NCBI RefSeq assembly: GCF_022899245.1
Contig: NZ_JALJAZ010000001.1
Location: 1,519,501-1,583,500, forward strand
Source of the DNA: Falsirhodobacter halotolerans
Lineage (GTDB): Bacteria; Pseudomonadota; Alphaproteobacteria; Rhodobacterales; Rhodobacteraceae
Direction: 5' to 3'
DNA length: 64,000 bases
In this document: positions 28,350 through 39,707 of the stretch, in pieces
How the letters are laid out: every line of letters begins with the position of its first letter
Position numbering within the stretch: position 1 is the stretch's first letter
The notes under the pieces: model-generated
Databases searched by the model: none
What the model was told of the DNA's origin: nothing
The model's input: only the letters and a program-made list of their open reading frames with translations
Program-made: the position numbers and the translations under genes

Positions 28350-29922
28350 AGCCGTCCTTGCCCTCCGCCGATGCCCCTTCCAGGATCGGTTGCAACGCCA
28401 GCGCCAGTTCCTTGCCCAGCTCAACCCCCCATTGGTCGTAGGAGTTGATGCCGAGGATCACCCCCTCCACGAACACGCGGTGTTCATAGAGCGCCACGAT
28501 CTGACCCAGCACGAAAGGCGTCAGCTTGGGATAGCAGAGCGTGGTCGAGGGCCGGTTGCCGGGGAACACACGGTGGCGGGCCTGACGGTCCAGTTCCGCG
28601 CCCTCCAGCCCCTTGGCCTTCATAATCGCCGTCGCCTCGGCCAAAGACCGCCCACGCATCAGCGCCTCGGATTGGGCGAGACAGTTCGCAACAAGAAGGC
28701 GGTGCTGATGGGCGAGGTCCGGCTCGAACCCCTCACGCCCCACCATGAATTCGCACGGGACCACCCGGGTGCCCTGATGGATCAACTGATAAAAGGCGTG
28801 CTGGCCGTTCGTCCCCGGCTCCCCCCAGACGACAGGACCGGAATGGATGGGCAGATCCGCCCCATCGACCGAGACGCGCTTGCCGTTCGATTCCATCTCC
28901 AACTGCTGAAGATAGGCCGGAAGGCGGGCCAGCCGTTGTTCATAAGGCAGCACGGCGCGGGTGGCGTAATCGCAGATCTGGTTGTGCCAGATCCCCACCA
29001 GCGCCAGCAGCACGGGCAGGTTCTGCGCCGGATCGGCGTTGCGGAAATGCGCGTCCATCGACGCCGCCCCCGACAGGAACCCGTCGAAATCCTTCGGCCC
29101 CACGGCCAGCATGATCGCAAGCCCGATCGGCCCCCACATGGAATAGCGTCCGCCAACCCAATCCTCGAACCCGAAGACGCGGGCCGGGTCGATGCCGAAG
29201 GCCGCCGTCTTGTCCATCGCGGTGGACACGGCCACGAACTGCGCCGCGGGATCCGCAACCTTCGCCCCCATCCACACCTTGGCGGTTTCGGCGTTGGTCA
29301 TCGTTTCGATCGTGGTGAAGGTCTTGGAGGCGACGATCACCAACGTCGTTTCGGGGTTCAGAACCGCCAGCGTGTCGGCGATATGCGCCCCGTCCACGTT
29401 CGACACGAAATGGCAGCGCGGGCCGTCGGCAAACGGCGACAGCGCGATACAGGCCATCGCCGGCCCAAGATCCGACCCGCCGATGCCGATATTCACGACA
29501 TCGGTGATCGCCCCGCCTGCGCCGGTGAAGCGGCCTGTGCGCACATCCTCGGCAAAAGCCGTCATGCGGCCATGCACCTCGCGCACGGCGGTCATCACGT
29601 CCGCCCCATCCACCATGACCGGCGTATCCAGATTGCGAAGCGCGGTGTGCAGCACGGCGCGATGTTCGGTGTCGTTGATCCGCGCGCCCGAGAACATCGC
29701 CCCACGCTTGGTGGCCAGATCGGATGTGTCCACCAGCGACAGCAACAGGTTCAACCCCGTCTCGCAGATGTTGGTCTTGGAGAAGTCGAACAGCAGATCG
29801 TCGGCGCGCACCGAGAACGCCTCCGCCCGCGCGTCGTCGAACAGGGTCAGGATCGGGCGATCGGCGACCATGCGGTGATGGTCGCGAAGGGCTTGCCAGT
29901 CGTTCATCGTCATATCCTTCAT
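28318..29922 (-). CDS. pgi: Glucose-6-phosphate isomerase
   Basis: 534 residues. PGI signatures include [13 protein letters not shown], the SKTFTTIET block and [13 protein letters not shown] near the C-terminus. It interconverts glucose-6-phosphate and fructose-6-phosphate. Third gene of zwf-pgl-pgi; its ATG overlaps the pgl stop. In this operon it probably recycles fructose-6-phosphate into the Entner-Doudoroff/pentose phosphate routes. Confidence 0.97.
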   Translation of the reverse strand: MKDMTMNDWQALRDHHRMVADRPILTLFDDARAEAFSVRADDLLFDFSKTNICETGLNLLLSLVDTSDLATKRGAMFSGARINDTEHRAVLHTALRNLDTPVMVDGADVMTAVREVHGRMTAFAEDVRTGRFTGAGGAITDVVNIGIGGSDLGPAMACIALSPFADGPRCHFVSNVDGAHIADTLAVLNPETTLVIVASKTFTTIETMTNAETAKVWMGAKVADPAAQFVAVSTAMDKTAAFGIDPARVFGFEDWVGGRYSMWGPIGLAIMLAVGPKDFDGFLSGAASMDAHFRNADPAQNLPVLLALVGIWHNQICDYATRAVLPYEQRLARLPAYLQQLEMESNGKRVSVDGADLPIHSGPVVWGEPGTNGQHAFYQLIHQGTRVVPCEFMVGREGFEPDLAHQHRLLVANCLAQSEALMRGRSLAEATAIMKAKGLEGAELDRQARHRVFPGNRPSTTLCYPKLTPFVLGQIVALYEHRVFVEGVILGINSYDQWGVELGKELALALQPILEGASAEGKDGSTRQLVEYLR

Positions 29923-30586
29923 TCGGCCCAGTGGACGGACAGGTCAGGCAGAAAGGCCCGGATCGGCGCCTCGATGGGGGGCAGCTTCTCGGCCCGCTCC
30001 AACGCGTCGCGCTTGTCCTGCCCCGTGATCAGAAGATGCGACGACAGTGCCTTTTTCAGCGGGCGCGCGGTCAGGGTGATGCGGGGTTCCCCCGCCCCGT
30101 CGGCCCGCATCGGCAGCAGAAGCGGGGCCTTGTCCGACAATCCCTCCTCCAGCCGATCGGCACCGGGGAACAGCGAGGCGGTGTGCATGTCCGTGCCCAT
30201 CCCCAGCAGCAGGACCGAGATCGGCAGATGCGGCTCGATCCCCTCGGCCAGACGCGCCACCCCCTCTTCGGGCGTGGGGGCTTCGGCATAGAGGGGCACA
30301 AGCGTCGCCGCCGCCGCCTTGCCCACCAGAAGCCGCTGACGCAGCAGGCGGGTGTTCGACCGCGCATCGCTTTCGGGCACCCAGCGTTCGTCGTTCAGGA
30401 ACACGGTCACATTAGCCCAGTCGATGTCCACCCCCGACAGCGTGTCGAAGATCGGGCCCGGCGTGGTGCCGCCGGGAACGCACAGGGTCGCCTTGCCTTC
30501 GCGCCGCAGGAAATCGGCCAATTCGCTCGCGATCTTGTTCGCGAGGCTCAGGAACAGAAACTCGCGGTCGGGATATTCGTTGAAAT

Positions 30587-30590
<4 letters not shown>
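29919..30590 (-). CDS. pgl: 6-phosphogluconolactonase
   Basis: 223 residues. The NagB/DevB-type fold shows [19 protein letters not shown] with [10 protein letters not shown], and [17 protein letters not shown]. It hydrolyses 6-phosphogluconolactone made by Zwf. The ATG at 30590 overlaps the zwf stop by 4 bases; a longer frame to 30701 lies inside zwf. Confidence 0.95.
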
Positions 30591-32041
<1,451 letters not shown>

Positions 32042-32185
32042 GCCGGGCCTCCTGTCTTCCTGCATCAGGTCCGAGAGTTAGCCCCCGCCCTCACCCATGT
32101 CCAGCGTCACGCGCGCGCCGGTTTTCCGCCACCCACCCGAAAGGGCATCTCGACTATTCCATCCCATCAAGAGTATGGAACCCCA

Positions 32186-33394
32186 ATGTCACGGATAATC
32201 GCTCTTGACGGCCTTCGTGGCTGGCTTCTGATAAGCATGACGCTGAGCCATATCGTGCTTGGCCGGAACCACTGGGTGTCGGAATTCCACTTCCGCCATT
32301 TCATGTTCGTGGAAAGCGCGCAGGGGTTCATCTTCATCTCCGGCCTGCTGTTTGGAATGATCCAGTATCGGCGCCTGCAGCGGATGGGGCCTGGACCGGT
32401 CTGGATCAGCGCGGGGCGGCGCGCGGCGCAGTTGTGGATCGCCACCGTCCTGCTGACCTTCGCCTTCATGATCCTGCGCGATACCTTGCCCGAAGGTGTG
32501 GACACGTTCCGGTATTGGCTGGCGGTCAGCAGCCTGCAGGAAAACATGCGGATGCTGGCGGTGATGCTGCTGGCGTTCCAGCCGACATTTCTGGACATCC
32601 TGCCCCAATACATCCTGTTCCTGCTGATGGCGCCGGCCGTTCTGCTGCTTGTGCGCAGGGATATGTGGCCGGTGGCCGCCGCCCTGACGACGATCTGCTG
32701 GATGGCGTCGCAACTGGGGCTGATGCTGCCCTTCTACAACATCTTCAACGGCGTCTTCATGGCCAGCGACGGCCAGGGCCTGCGCTTTGCCTTCGATCCG
32801 ATGGGGTGGCAGCTTCTGTTCATGACGGGCGTGATCTTCGGCAGCCTGATGCAGCGCGGATCCTATTCGGCGGCGGATTTCTTTCCCAAGGGCGCGGGCT
32901 GGCCGGTGGCGGCGTGTCTGGTCCTGCTGTTTTTCGCACCATTGCGCATCGCCACGGCGCATGGGTGGCTTGACGGCGACACGATCAGCGTCTTCGTCAT
33001 GATGGAGAAGCGCGCCGATTTCGGCCCGGTCTATGTCCTGAACTTCATCGCCGCCTGCTGGTTGATGGGCTGGCTGCTGTATCGGGGGCCGAACCTTGCC
33101 AGCCCGATCCTGCGGCGCGTCGCCAACGGCCTGCAAAGGGCGGTGCATGTCGGGCCGGTGGTGGTGCTGGGGCAGCACGCGCTGCTGACCTATGTCTGGC
33201 ATGTCATCCTGATCTATGCGCTGCATTATGTGGACCGGAACGTGGTGTCCCTGACGGGCGCGACCGGGACCGCCGTTCTGCTGCTGCTGTTCGGCCTTCT
33301 GTTCGTGCCGGCGACGATCCGGCAACGACTGGGCCGAGCGGGCGTGACAGCCCCCGGCGCGTCGCGCCTTGCGCGTGACGGACGGTTGCGCTAA
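32186..33394 (+). CDS. OpgC-like membrane acyltransferase
   Basis: 402 residues, ten or more hydrophobic segments. It starts RIIALDGLRGWLLISMTLSH and has FVESAQGFIFISGL, characteristic of the OpgC family related to acyltransferase-3 proteins. OpgC adds succinyl or similar groups to osmoregulated periplasmic glucans. No opgG or opgH lies in the window, so the acceptor is inferred only from the family. Divergent from zwf. Confidence 0.85.
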   Translation: MSRIIALDGLRGWLLISMTLSHIVLGRNHWVSEFHFRHFMFVESAQGFIFISGLLFGMIQYRRLQRMGPGPVWISAGRRAAQLWIATVLLTFAFMILRDTLPEGVDTFRYWLAVSSLQENMRMLAVMLLAFQPTFLDILPQYILFLLMAPAVLLLVRRDMWPVAAALTTICWMASQLGLMLPFYNIFNGVFMASDGQGLRFAFDPMGWQLLFMTGVIFGSLMQRGSYSAADFFPKGAGWPVAACLVLLFFAPLRIATAHGWLDGDTISVFVMMEKRADFGPVYVLNFIAACWLMGWLLYRGPNLASPILRRVANGLQRAVHVGPVVVLGQHALLTYVWHVILIYALHYVDRNVVSLTGATGTAVLLLLFGLLFVPATIRQRLGRAGVTAPGASRLARDGRLR

Positions 33395-33403
33395 CGCACG
33401 GCC

Positions 33404-33841
33404 ATGCAGATAGCCGCCATCACCGTCCTAACCGTTCCCCATGGCTCCGCCCTGTGCGAAGCAGCCTTTGCCCTGCGGCACGAGGTGTTCGTGCTGGAAC
33501 AGAAGGTCGATCCCGCGTCCGAGATCGACGCCTACGACCCCCTTGCCACGCATTTCATCGCGATTGCGGCCGGGGAGGTTCAGGGGACCCTGCGGCTGAT
33601 CGAAACGGACGCGCATATCAAGATCGGGCGCGTGGCGGTCCGCGCGACCGCCCGAGGCACCGGTATCGCCCAAGCCATGATGCGCGTGGCGATGGAGGCC
33701 GCCCGGGCCGAGGGCCACACCCGCTTCTATCTCTCCGCGCAGACCGACAAGGTCGGCTTTTATGAAAAGTTCGGGTTCACCGCCCACGGCGCGGAATACC
33801 TGGATGAGGGCATTCCGCACCGGGACATGCACACCTATTGA
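33404..33841 (+). CDS. GNAT family N-acetyltransferase (ElaA-like)
   Basis: 145 residues. FALRHEVFVLEQKVDP near the N-terminus and the acetyl-CoA-binding stretch IGRVAVRATARGTGIAQAMM are typical of the ElaA/YjcF-type branch; GFYEKFGFTAHG follows. The substrate is unknown. It begins 9 bases after the opgC stop, so the two are probably cotranscribed. Confidence 0.88.
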   Translation: MQIAAITVLTVPHGSALCEAAFALRHEVFVLEQKVDPASEIDAYDPLATHFIAIAAGEVQGTLRLIETDAHIKIGRVAVRATARGTGIAQAMMRVAMEAARAEGHTRFYLSAQTDKVGFYEKFGFTAHGAEYLDEGIPHRDMHTY

Positions 33842-33845
33842 TCCG

Positions 33846-34682
33846 TCAGAGCGAGGCGGCGCCGAACGTGTCGCAGCTTGCCAGCTCTCCGCTGTCATAG
33901 CCTGCCTGGAACCACCGCGACCGCTGCTCGGACGTGCCGTGGGTGAAGGTGTGGGGGAATGGCACCCGGCCCGCATTCTCTTGCAGCGTATCGTCACCGA
34001 TCTGCCGTGCGGCGTTCACCGCCTCTTCCAGATCGCCGGGTTCGATCGTGCCGAACTGCGCGTCCGCCTGCCGCGCCCAGATGCCGGAGAAACAATCGGC
34101 CTGAAGTTCGATCATGACGGAAATCGCATTGCTGTCGGCGGTGCTGGCCTGCCGCTGCGCATCCTGCGCGGCGGACAGGATGCCCAACTCGTCCTGCACA
34201 TGATGCCCGATCTCGTGGGCCACGACATAGGCGGCGGCGAAATCGCCCCCGGCCCCCAACTGACGCTCCAGCGTGACGAAAAACGCGGTGTCGAGATAGA
34301 CCTTCCGGTCCAGCGGACAGTAAAACGGCCCGGTGGCCCCGCTTGCCCCTCCGCAGGGCGATGACGTCACACCCTTGTAGAGGACCAGCGTCGCGGGGGT
34401 GTAGACCTCGCCCAACTGCTCCTGAAAGACGCGGCCCCACACATCCTCGGTATCGGCCAGGGTGACGGAGACGAACTGCCCCGCCTCTTCATCGGCGGCG
34501 GTGATCTCGCCCCCGCCCCCGCGCTGCGTGTCATCCAGCAGGGGCGTCAGATCGACCCCGAGGAAATATCCGATCACCACGATCGCCAGAATGCCGACGC
34601 TTCCACCCCCGACGACCAGCCCACCGCCGGACGCGCGCCGATCTTCGATGTTCCGGCTGCCCCGCCTGCCTCGCCACTGCAT
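33846..34682 (-). CDS. Neutral zinc metallopeptidase (YpfJ family)
   Basis: 278 residues. One membrane anchor (about 24-42) is followed by a Gly/Asp-rich linker and a zincin domain with His156-EIG-His160-His. FYCPLDRKVYLD and ELQADCFSGIW match the YpfJ/DUF2342-like putative neutral peptidase family. The active site faces the periplasm; substrates are unknown. Confidence 0.9.
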   Translation of the reverse strand: MQWRGRRGSRNIEDRRASGGGLVVGGGSVGILAIVVIGYFLGVDLTPLLDDTQRGGGGEITAADEEAGQFVSVTLADTEDVWGRVFQEQLGEVYTPATLVLYKGVTSSPCGGASGATGPFYCPLDRKVYLDTAFFVTLERQLGAGGDFAAAYVVAHEIGHHVQDELGILSAAQDAQRQASTADSNAISVMIELQADCFSGIWARQADAQFGTIEPGDLEEAVNAARQIGDDTLQENAGRVPFPHTFTHGTSEQRSRWFQAGYDSGELASCDTFGAASL

Positions 34683-34751
34683 CTTTGCACCTCATATCCC
34701 GATATGGGGGGACATAGCGCGGCCGGGCCCGGATCATCGGCCCACAGGCAA

Positions 34752-34778
34752 TAAAAAAGCCCCCGGCGCGGGAGCTTT
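34752..34778 (-). terminator. Terminator of the PRC-barrel gene
   Basis: A hairpin with AAAGC/GCTTT and CCC/GGG arms, followed on the minus strand by a T run (A run at 34753-34758). It lies just after the stop of the PRC-barrel gene. Confidence 0.75.
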
Positions 34779-34787
34779 CCCGTCGGC

Positions 34788-35135
34788 TCAGACGAGCGGG
34801 GGAACATAGACGGTGTAGCCGTCCCCTTCCTCAGGCCGCACGAATTCGGGCCTCTGCTTTAACTCATCCTTCGTCCAGGAAATATGGGCGTGGATATCGC
34901 CGCCCTTGCCGTCATGGACGAAGTTCAACGTCTCGAACGGCACGGCGACCGGCTTGGCCCCGATACCCAGGAATCCACCGACATCGATCACCGCCGAGCG
35001 CACGGTTTCATCCCCCGAGAGCATCAGATCGCCGATGGTCCCGACTTTTTCATGCTCCGGTCCGTAAACCGGCGCTCCGGTCAGGTTTTCCACCGTCAGC
35101 TCCGCACCGGTCAGTATAACGTGTTCATGCGACAT
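34788..35135 (-). CDS. PRC-barrel domain protein
   Basis: 115 residues. The PRC-barrel core is visible as GAPVYGPEHEKVGTIGDLML then AVIDVGGFLGIGAKPVAVPFETL. Such domains bind RNA or proteins (RimM, photosynthetic reaction-centre H subunit, stress proteins); a stand-alone form like this is of unknown role, often stress-related. AAGGAGA-like SD upstream. Confidence 0.88.
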   Translation of the reverse strand: MSHEHVILTGAELTVENLTGAPVYGPEHEKVGTIGDLMLSGDETVRSAVIDVGGFLGIGAKPVAVPFETLNFVHDGKGGDIHAHISWTKDELKQRPEFVRPEEGDGYTVYVPPLV

Positions 35136-35263
35136 GGGTTGTCTCCTTCCACCCGATGAACGGGCACGGCGGGTCGAAGGTTCCAGAATCGAAAAAAGCG
35201 CGGCACCCTGCCGGGTCCGCGCCTTCCGCTGTCATATTCGGTCGGATGTCCGACCGACCCGTC

Positions 35264-35470
35264 TTAGACGAGTTTCAGGTTCGAAGCCGACTCACGACCG
35301 TTGCGGTCGGATTCGATATCGTAGGACACAGCCTGACCGTCGTTGACCGAACGCAGACCAGCGCGCTCAACCGCGGAGATGTGCAGGAACACGTCCTTGC
35401 CGCCCGTTTCCGGCTCGATGAAGCCGAAACCTTTGGTGGCGTTGAACCATTTGACTTTTCCGTTTGCCAT
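35264..35470 (-). CDS. Cold-shock domain protein (CspA family)
   Basis: 68 residues with RNP1 KGFGFIEP and RNP2 KDVFLHIS. Nearly the same layout as the protein at 4418, so probably a paralogue. AAAGG precedes the ATG. Confidence 0.95.
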   Translation of the reverse strand: MANGKVKWFNATKGFGFIEPETGGKDVFLHISAVERAGLRSVNDGQAVSYDIESDRNGRESASNLKLV

Positions 35471-35698
35471 TTGGGTGGCCTTTCTCAGATAAACCCGCTC
35501 GCATCATGCAGCGGTGTGGCACAGATGAATATCGAAACCTGTGCCCAAGGGATCAGATGCGAAAACGACGATGCAGAAATTACAGTAGCGCCAAAACATC
35601 ACAGTTTCAACTGTGGAATGCCAATGGCGCGGATTGAAACCCGGAGTGCAAAAAGGATGCGGCGCGCATGTCGCGAACACGTCTGCCAAACAGGATGG
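35471..35698. other. Upstream region of the cold-shock gene, no ORF
   Basis: 228 bases between the cold-shock gene and tRNA-Pro, less GC-rich than its surroundings. Long structured 5' leaders are usual for temperature-controlled csp genes, so part of this is likely its promoter and mRNA leader. I saw no tRNA, terminator or convincing coding frame. Confidence 0.4.
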
Positions 35699-35775
35699 TG
35701 GTCGGGGCGATAGGATTCGAACCTACGACCTACGGTACCCAAAACCGTCGCGCTACCAGGCTGCGCTACGCCCCG
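35699..35775 (-). tRNA. tRNA-Pro (anticodon TGG), CCA encoded
   Basis: 77 bases. The acceptor CGGGGCG pairs with CGCCCCG, the anticodon stem ACGGT/ACCGT encloses TTTGGGT, giving TGG, and the T arm has GGTTCGAATCC. Confidence 0.95.
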
Positions 35776-35816
35776 AACACGGTCTGACTAGCGGCTTCGA
35801 TCCCGGTTGAAAAGGC

Positions 35817-36281
35817 CTATTCGCAGGGCCAGGCGGCGGTGTCCTGCGGGATGGCGGGATGGCGCAGCATCGCCCCCTCCTCGATTCCCAGCTTCGTCGC
35901 CAGACCGCCGTTGATCTCCAGCACGGTCAGGACCTCGTCGCCGCCCGGGATCGGCGTTTCATCATGCGGCTGCGCCATGCTGTGCACATGCCGAACGGTC
36001 CCGGTTTCATCGGTGAACACCATGTCCAGCGGGATAAGCGTGTTCTTCATCCAGAAACTGGCGGGCTGAGGCCGCTCATACACGAACAGCATACCGGCCG
36101 ATTGCGCCATCGTCTCGCGCCCCATCAGCCCTTGGGCACGCGACTGGACGGTGTCGGCCACCTCGACATGGAACCGCAAGGTCTGGGTCGGCGTGCGCAA
36201 TTCCACCTGATCCGCCCGACAGGCGGCGAAGGCCGAAACCGGCGTCATGATCAGGCATAGAAGACAGGCAATGGCTTTCAT
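35817..36281 (-). CDS. DUF192 secreted protein
   Basis: 154 residues. The signal peptide ends near VSAFA-ACRA. The DUF192 domain shows VEVADTVQSRAQGLMGRETM, FWMKNTLIPLDMVF and EINGGLATKLGIEEGAML. No reaction is known. Its ATG overlaps the stop of the upstream tandem cold-shock gene (ATGA), which couples their translation. Confidence 0.9.
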   Translation of the reverse strand: MKAIACLLCLIMTPVSAFAACRADQVELRTPTQTLRFHVEVADTVQSRAQGLMGRETMAQSAGMLFVYERPQPASFWMKNTLIPLDMVFTDETGTVRHVHSMAQPHDETPIPGGDEVLTVLEINGGLATKLGIEEGAMLRHPAIPQDTAAWPCE

Positions 36282-36835
36282 TCGGTCCGCCGCGCGGCGC
36301 TCTCCCATGACATCAGTTGAACGGCCATGCGGCCGCGCTTTCCATCCATGATACGCAAGCACACCGCCTCGCCCGGCGCAATCTCTGCCAGACCCGATGC
36401 CCGGAGAATCTCCATGTGCAGGAACACATCTTCGGGACGTCCGAACACATTGGCGAAGCCGAAGCCCTTGCCGCGATCGAACCACTTTACTCGCGCAGGT
36501 TCGATCTCCAACGCGCCCAGGGCGTCGATGTCCAGCACCTCGTCATCTATGCGCGGTGGCAGGCCTTCCGGGATGTCGATCGCCACCAGTTCGGTCGCCT
36601 GCGTGCCCCGCGACGTGGACAGGACGCGCAGCCGAACCCCCGCGCCATCCGCGATGGAGCTTTGGCCGAAGTTTCGCAGAACGTTGGCGTGCAGCAGAAT
36701 ATCGTGCGGCACGTCATCGCTTATCACAAATCCAAACCCGCGCGCCGGGTCGAACCATTTGACGTATCCCGCCACGATCCGGGTCAGGTCGTCTTGAACA
36801 TCATCGGTCGGCACGTCGGCAAAACCCTTAACCAT
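36278..36835 (-). CDS. Protein with two cold-shock domains
   Basis: 185 residues with two cold-shock domains: GYVKWFDPARGFGFV...DILLHANVL and ARVKWFDRGKGFGFA...DVFLHMEIL, joined by a linker of about 20 residues. This long two-domain form is known in Alphaproteobacteria. Both nucleic-acid-binding faces look intact, although RNP2 of the first domain (ILLHANV) departs from consensus. First gene of a two-gene unit with DUF192. Confidence 0.92.
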   Translation of the reverse strand: MVKGFADVPTDDVQDDLTRIVAGYVKWFDPARGFGFVISDDVPHDILLHANVLRNFGQSSIADGAGVRLRVLSTSRGTQATELVAIDIPEGLPPRIDDEVLDIDALGALEIEPARVKWFDRGKGFGFANVFGRPEDVFLHMEILRASGLAEIAPGEAVCLRIMDGKRGRMAVQLMSWESAARRTE

Positions 36836-36931
36836 GTTCTTTGGGTTTTGCGGTAACAGAACAATAATTCAAGGCGTTTCGACAACTGTGGGATATATTG
36901 CAATTTCAGGTTGAAAATCGCCAGACTATCC

Positions 36932-37537
36932 TCACGGACTCAGCCTTCTCACGTCCCAATCCGCGTCCAGATCCTCGCGGCGCCACTGGAAGCGGTCATG
37001 CAGACGAAACGCGCCATCGGCCCAGAACTCGATCTGAACGGGGCGGATGCGAATCCCCCCCCAGAAGGGCGGGCGCGACGGGTTTCCGACAGACCGGGCG
37101 GTCACCTTCGCCACGTCGGCCATCAGGGTGGCGCGGCTGTCCAGCGGGCGGCTCTGGGCCGACGCCCACGCCCCCAGACGGCTTTGCAACGAGCGGGAGG
37201 CGTAATAGGCATCGGCCTGCAGCCCCTCCTCCCGCTCGGTCACGCCGCGCACGCGGATCTGACGCCGCAGGGATTTCCAGTGCAGGACGAAGGCCGCGTT
37301 TCCGGTTGCCGCGATCTGCGTCCCCTTGGCGCTGTCATAATTGGTGTAGAAGACAAAGGCGTCCGCCTCGATCTCTTTCAGCAGGACCATGCGCACGTCG
37401 GGCATCCCCGCCGCATCGACCGTGGCGAGCGCGATGGCGTTCGGGTCGTTCGGCTCCACCGGCTCGGCTTCGGCCAGCCAGGCGCGGGCCAGTTCGAAGG
37501 GGTCGTCGCCTGCAAAAATGCCTGTGCGCTTTTCCAT
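36932..37537 (-). CDS. pdxH: Pyridoxamine 5'-phosphate oxidase
   Basis: 201 residues. FMN-dependent oxidase that makes pyridoxal 5'-phosphate. [23 protein letters not shown] and the C-terminal [16 protein letters not shown] motif match PdxH; the last usually reads GGYR. Divergent from fabI, sharing a 134-base promoter region. Confidence 0.95.
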   Translation of the reverse strand: MEKRTGIFAGDDPFELARAWLAEAEPVEPNDPNAIALATVDAAGMPDVRMVLLKEIEADAFVFYTNYDSAKGTQIAATGNAAFVLHWKSLRRQIRVRGVTEREEGLQADAYYASRSLQSRLGAWASAQSRPLDSRATLMADVAKVTARSVGNPSRPPFWGGIRIRPVQIEFWADGAFRLHDRFQWRREDLDADWDVRRLSP

Positions 37538-37671
37538 GAAGGTCCCCTGCCCGTGGCGTTTGCGCCAGACCCTAGGGGCTTTCGGCCGAAACGCAAGTGC
37601 GGCGGCTTGATGCGGCCCGAACTATGGCCTAAACCCACCAGATAATGAATAATGTGGCGAGGGAAGCCGGA

Positions 37672-38484
37672 ATGAACGGATTGCTGGCTGGAAAACGCGG
37701 TCTCATCATGGGACTGGCAAACGACAAATCCATCGCCTGGGGCATCGCGAAGGCCTGCGCGGACCAAGGCGCGGAGCTTGCCTTCTCCTATCAGGGCGAC
37801 GCGCTGAAAAAGCGGGTGGAGCCCCTGATCGCCACCATCGGCGCCGACCTGATGGTCGAATGCGATGTGGCCAACGAGGCGTCGATGGACGCCCTGTTCG
37901 CCCAGCTGCAGGAGAAATGGGGCAAGCTGGATTTTCTGGTCCATGCCATCGGCTTTTCCGACAAGAACGAATTGCGCGGCCGCTACGTGGACACCTCACC
38001 CGCGAACTTCGCAAACACGATGAACATCTCCGTCTACAGCTTCACCGCCGTGGCGCGGCGGGCGGCGGCGATGATGCCGGATGGCGGCAGCCTGCTGACC
38101 CTGACCTATTACGGTGCCGAAAAGGTCATGCCGCATTACAACGTGATGGGCGTCGCGAAATCCGCATTGGAAACCTCGGTCCAGTATATGGCCGAGGATC
38201 TGGGCAAGGACGGCATCCGCGTGAACTCCATCTCCGCCGGTCCGATCAAGACGCTGGCCGCTTCGGGCATCGGCGATTTCCGCTACATCATGAAGTGGAA
38301 CGAATACAATTCGCCCCTGCGCCGCAACGTCACGCAGGACGAGGTGGGGAAATCCGCGCTCTATCTACTGTCGGATCTGGCGTCGGGCGTGACGGGCGAA
38401 TGCCTGCATGTCGATGCGGGCTATCACGTCGTCGGCATGAAGGCCGTGGACGCGCCCGACATCGAAGCGCCGAAAAAGGACTGA
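37672..38484 (+). CDS. fabI: Enoyl-ACP reductase (NADH), FabI
   Basis: 270 residues. SDR-fold reductase that completes each fatty-acid elongation cycle. GLANDKSIAWGIAKA is the FabI nucleotide site and YNVMGVAKSALE carries the catalytic Tyr and Lys. I chose 37672 (AGGGA 8 bases upstream) over an ATG at 37645 that lacks a ribosome site. VDAGYHVVGM closes the fold. Confidence 0.95.
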   Translation: MNGLLAGKRGLIMGLANDKSIAWGIAKACADQGAELAFSYQGDALKKRVEPLIATIGADLMVECDVANEASMDALFAQLQEKWGKLDFLVHAIGFSDKNELRGRYVDTSPANFANTMNISVYSFTAVARRAAAMMPDGGSLLTLTYYGAEKVMPHYNVMGVAKSALETSVQYMAEDLGKDGIRVNSISAGPIKTLAASGIGDFRYIMKWNEYNSPLRRNVTQDEVGKSALYLLSDLASGVTGECLHVDAGYHVVGMKAVDAPDIEAPKKD

Positions 38485-38515
38485 CCCGATGATCCCGACC
38501 GGAGCGGAGGCGGGC

Positions 38516-39124
38516 ATGACGCCGGCGGCCTTCGTGGCGGTCGGGCTGATCCATCTGGCCGCCGCCGCCAGCCCCGGCCCCGCCGTGCTGATGGCCGCCC
38601 GCACCGGCGCGGTCGAAGGCTTCCGCACCGGGCTGTTGCTGTCGGTCGGACTGGGTCTGGGCGCGGTCTTCTGGGCGGTCGCCGCGCTGTTCGGCCTTTC
38701 GGTGCTGTTCGTCGTGGCCCCCACGCTTTTGTGGGTGTTCAAGCTTCTGGGCGCCGGTTTCCTCATCTGGACCGGATGGAAGATGTGGCGCCACGCGAAG
38801 GATACGCTGGTTCTGGGCGCACGTCCCCCGCGCGGCTGGATGTCGGCGTTGCGGCTGGGGGCGGCCACGCAACTGGCCAACCCCAAGCCCGCGATCTTCT
38901 TCGGCGCGGTGTTCATCGGCCTGATCCCGCCCGGCACGCATCCCGTGACCCTGGCCGCGCTGCTGCTGGTCGTCTTCGTGAACGAGGCGGGGTGGAACGC
39001 CCTTGTCGCGCGCGCCTTTTCGTTCGACCGTCCGCGTCGTATGTATATCCGCCTGAAATCCACGCTCGACCGTGTGTTCGGGGGGGTGTTCGCCCTTCTC
39101 GGCCTCCGTGTCGCCACAAGCTAA
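38516..39124 (+). CDS. LysE family exporter
   Basis: 202 residues, six hydrophobic segments. AAAASPGPAVLMAARTGAVEGFRTG and ATQLANPKPAIFF are the LysE/RhtB hallmarks, so an amino-acid or metabolite exporter is likely; the substrate is unknown. The ATG at 38516 has GGAGG 5 bases upstream; an ATG at 38489 has none. Confidence 0.88.
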   Translation: MTPAAFVAVGLIHLAAAASPGPAVLMAARTGAVEGFRTGLLLSVGLGLGAVFWAVAALFGLSVLFVVAPTLLWVFKLLGAGFLIWTGWKMWRHAKDTLVLGARPPRGWMSALRLGAATQLANPKPAIFFGAVFIGLIPPGTHPVTLAALLLVVFVNEAGWNALVARAFSFDRPRRMYIRLKSTLDRVFGGVFALLGLRVATS

Positions 39125-39133
39125 GAGGTCGCC

Positions 39134-39640
39134 ATGTCGCCCGATCGCCTGCCCCATGAAAAGGGCTTCCACATCAGCTGGGACCAGATGCACCGCGATT
39201 CCCGCGCGCTGGCATGGCGTCTGGACGGGCACGGCCCGATGGATGGCGGCTGGAAGGCCGTGGTCGGCATCACGCGCGGCGGTCTGGTTCCCGCGATGAT
39301 CGTCGCCCGCGAACTGGACCTGCGCGTGGTCGATACGATCAGCATCCGCAGCTACAGCCAGCAAGAGCGGGGCGAGGTCGTGGTGACCAAACCGCCGCAG
39401 GCCGACATCATGGGCGACGGGGAAGGCATCCTGATCGTCGACGATCTGGTGGACAGCGGCAAGACGCTGGAATTCGTCCGCAAGATGTATCCCAAGGCGC
39501 ATTTCGCCACCGTCTATGCCAAGCCGTCGGGCCGTCCGCAGGTCGATACCTTCATCACCGAGGTCAGTCAGGACACGTGGATCTTCTTCCCTTGGGACAT
39601 GGCGCTGCAATACGTCCAACCCTATCGCGGGACCGACTGA
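39134..39640 (+). CDS. gpt: Xanthine phosphoribosyltransferase
   Basis: 168 residues. The PRPP-binding motif [13 protein letters not shown] and the early [20 protein letters not shown] match the Gpt-type purine salvage enzyme, which converts xanthine or guanine to the nucleotide. [12 protein letters not shown] is the flexible loop. It follows the LysE gene by 9 bases. Confidence 0.92.
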   Translation: MSPDRLPHEKGFHISWDQMHRDSRALAWRLDGHGPMDGGWKAVVGITRGGLVPAMIVARELDLRVVDTISIRSYSQQERGEVVVTKPPQADIMGDGEGILIVDDLVDSGKTLEFVRKMYPKAHFATVYAKPSGRPQVDTFITEVSQDTWIFFPWDMALQYVQPYRGTD

Positions 39641-39707
39641 CGCGCGGCTTGCCCCCTTCCCCGCGACCGATTAGGAAGACGCGGACACGGGGATACGAGG
39701 GCGAGCG

